A stretch of DNA of 64,000 nt from NCBI RefSeq assembly GCF_963678635.1, contig NC_087065.1, positions 29,221,254 to 29,285,253 on the forward strand, given 5' to 3'. The notes under the pieces are model-generated. The model saw nothing but the letters and a program-made list of their open reading frames with translations. It was not told the origin of the DNA and ran no database searches. This DNA is from Symsagittifera roscoffensis. Lineage: Eukaryota; Xenacoelomorpha; Acoela; Convolutidae. Numbering within the stretch: the stretch's first letter is position 1; the number at the start of each line of letters is the position of its first letter. Shown here piece by piece: positions 62,939 to 64,000 of this stretch. The translations under genes were made by a program, and so were the position numbers.

Positions 62939-64000
62939 CTATGTAGCAACCATATGATTAATGGTCCTAAATCCTCTGTTTGTTGAAGTCAAGTTGATTG
63001 CTTTGTCGAGTACGCTCCTGTAGTTTGCCATGCGTCCATCGCCGGATTCCTCTAGAACTCTTTTATTCAATCCTTTGCTGCAAAGTTTCGTCTTGTCTGA
63101 CTTGTTGTCATAGCAACAATAAGTCTTGCTACATAAACACTGCATCTCCGTACACCTAAATTCTTCTTTCAACAGCCCAGGCTCTCGTTTGTCGTGTTTG
63201 TGAGCGCTACATATTCGTGGAAAAATGTTTGTTTTTGAATCTGCTACCAATGAATCTCTGCAGTCATTTTCTCTCAATTTTTCCCAGTCATCTTTTTTTC
63301 TCCGGACGAATAGAATCATTCAAATTTTCCTCAGCAAGTGTCTCCGGACGAATACAATCATTCAAATTTTCCTCAGCAAGAGCTGAATACAGCGAATCCG
63401 TGTCTATTTCTAATTCCTGAAACTTATTTTCATCACAAAACTTGTCGAAAAAAAACGTAGTAAAGCTCAAGCGTTCTCAGCTTTGAATACTGCTGAATGA
63501 AAAATCCGACAATTATGGATTTTATTGCTCAATTGTTGACTTCACTAACTCAACCTTGTTCAAGTTTTTCTGATGAGTGGTTCAATAATTGATTTGTGTG
63601 TTATCTCATACTCGTATGTCTCGATCTATCCATTGTCTGGTAACCGTAGGATGATTTACCTAATAGTTTCATAGTCTCTGCAACAACTCCTGATGAAGGG
63701 TTCTCATCTCCTTCCCTTCTAGCATGAACAGCTGACTGGACAAATTTGTTGAAGCATTTTCGAGGTAGATTTGTACACTGTAAACCAAGTTCCATATAGA
63801 AATTGAAGAGAGGAGTAATGATGGAACCATTTTCTGGTTTGAAACTAGATATTAGCATTCGCTGGGGATGCTTAAGAGAATCATTTTCAATGGCAGAATT
63901 TTGCTAATATTCCTCAAAATATTTTTCTTCAACTTCAGTGTTTTTGAAAATTGGAGGAAAATTTGCAAATTTTGCTTTCAATTCATCTGGAACAATTAAG
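62939..64000 (-). pseudogene. Polinton protein-primed DNA polymerase B, C-terminal part
   Basis: Read on the minus strand from 64000 downward, in three frames. First: LIVPDELKAKF, then a stop, then frame 63858-63601 with KCFNKFVQSAVHARREGDEN and the fingers motif KLLGKSSYGYQ. Then a gap with stops, then frame 63470-63288 with the palm motif C ELEIDTDSLYSAL, then frame 63319-62939 with a Cys-rich thumb-side region (CTEMQCLCSKTYCCYD) and SKGLNKR, a KxKGxxK-type motif. A 51-bp tandem duplication (63300-63380) doubles a short peptide. The enzyme replicates Polinton DNA from a protein primer; this copy is inactive and its N-terminus is outside the window. Confidence 0.8.

Larger units (their letters stand above)
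60336..64000 (-). mobile_element. Polinton/Maverick 2, left end and polymerase end, truncated by the window
   Basis: Starts AGTGGGAGGGGGG at 60336, the inverse of the right end of Polinton 1 (21524-21536). The terminal repeat (60336 to about 60670) contains repeated GGGAATAGRTTTCCCAA units. Then come a noncoding spacer, a minisatellite and a minus-strand DNA polymerase pseudogene. It lies in HECTD1 intron 1; the other end is beyond the window. Confidence 0.7.

Overview
The window is animal nuclear DNA. Its right half carries three conserved metazoan genes with spliceosomal introns, all on the + strand: ZRANB2 (nine exons, 44504-49052), RPS18 (two coding exons at 49545-49804 and 57761-57962, split by an intron of about 8 kb) and the first coding exon of HECTD1 (58395-58841). 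Host DNA is AT-rich. I cannot name the species. The first RPS18 exon is unusually divergent, and ZRANB2 and RPS18 both have a 3' splice-site-like sequence directly before the ATG, so a fast-evolving lineage, possibly one using spliced leaders, is plausible but unproven.

The left 44 kb is a nest of transposable elements. Positions 213-10550 are the 3' part of an LTR retroelement: an SGNH-hydrolase ORF, a giant ORF of about 2,300 codons, a structured 3' untranslated region and an LTR (9532-10550). Positions 10551-21536 are decayed Polinton/Maverick DNA. The readable genes are an exonuclease-like gene (twice), packaging ATPase, minor capsid, small basic core protein, major capsid, a small membrane protein and an adenain-like protease; no polymerase or integrase is visible. 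Positions 21550-30072 are a Ty3/gypsy pol (end of RT, RNase H, integrase) with duplicated blocks and an embedded copy of the Polinton core-capsid segment, ending in a macro domain. About 400 bp later, with no LTR between, comes a second, heavily mutated copy of the SGNH and giant ORFs (30470-38770) followed by its LTR (39464-40446). The simplest reading is one very large Ty3-like family: pol, then macro domain, then SGNH ORF, then giant ORF, then LTR.

At 40491 a third, inverted LTR copy begins. It is deleted internally and broken by a LINE (about 40921-44112) whose 5' end carries a 106-bp copy of its own internal sequence. ZRANB2 starts just beyond.

The introns hold more repeats: a 474-bp hAT-type MITE with a perfect 8-bp target duplication (ZRANB2 intron 5), a tRNA-derived SINE family ending in a hairpin plus a conserved tail, a roughly 0.4-0.8 kb dispersed repeat, and a 1-kb tandem duplication. 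A second Polinton lies in HECTD1 intron 1. Its terminal repeat starts at 60336, and a minus-strand protein-primed DNA polymerase pseudogene runs off the window at 64000. The terminal repeats of the two Polintons match, so they belong to one family.

Possible novelty lies in the large LTR family (macro plus SGNH plus giant unknown ORF) and in the Polinton/Ty3 chimera.
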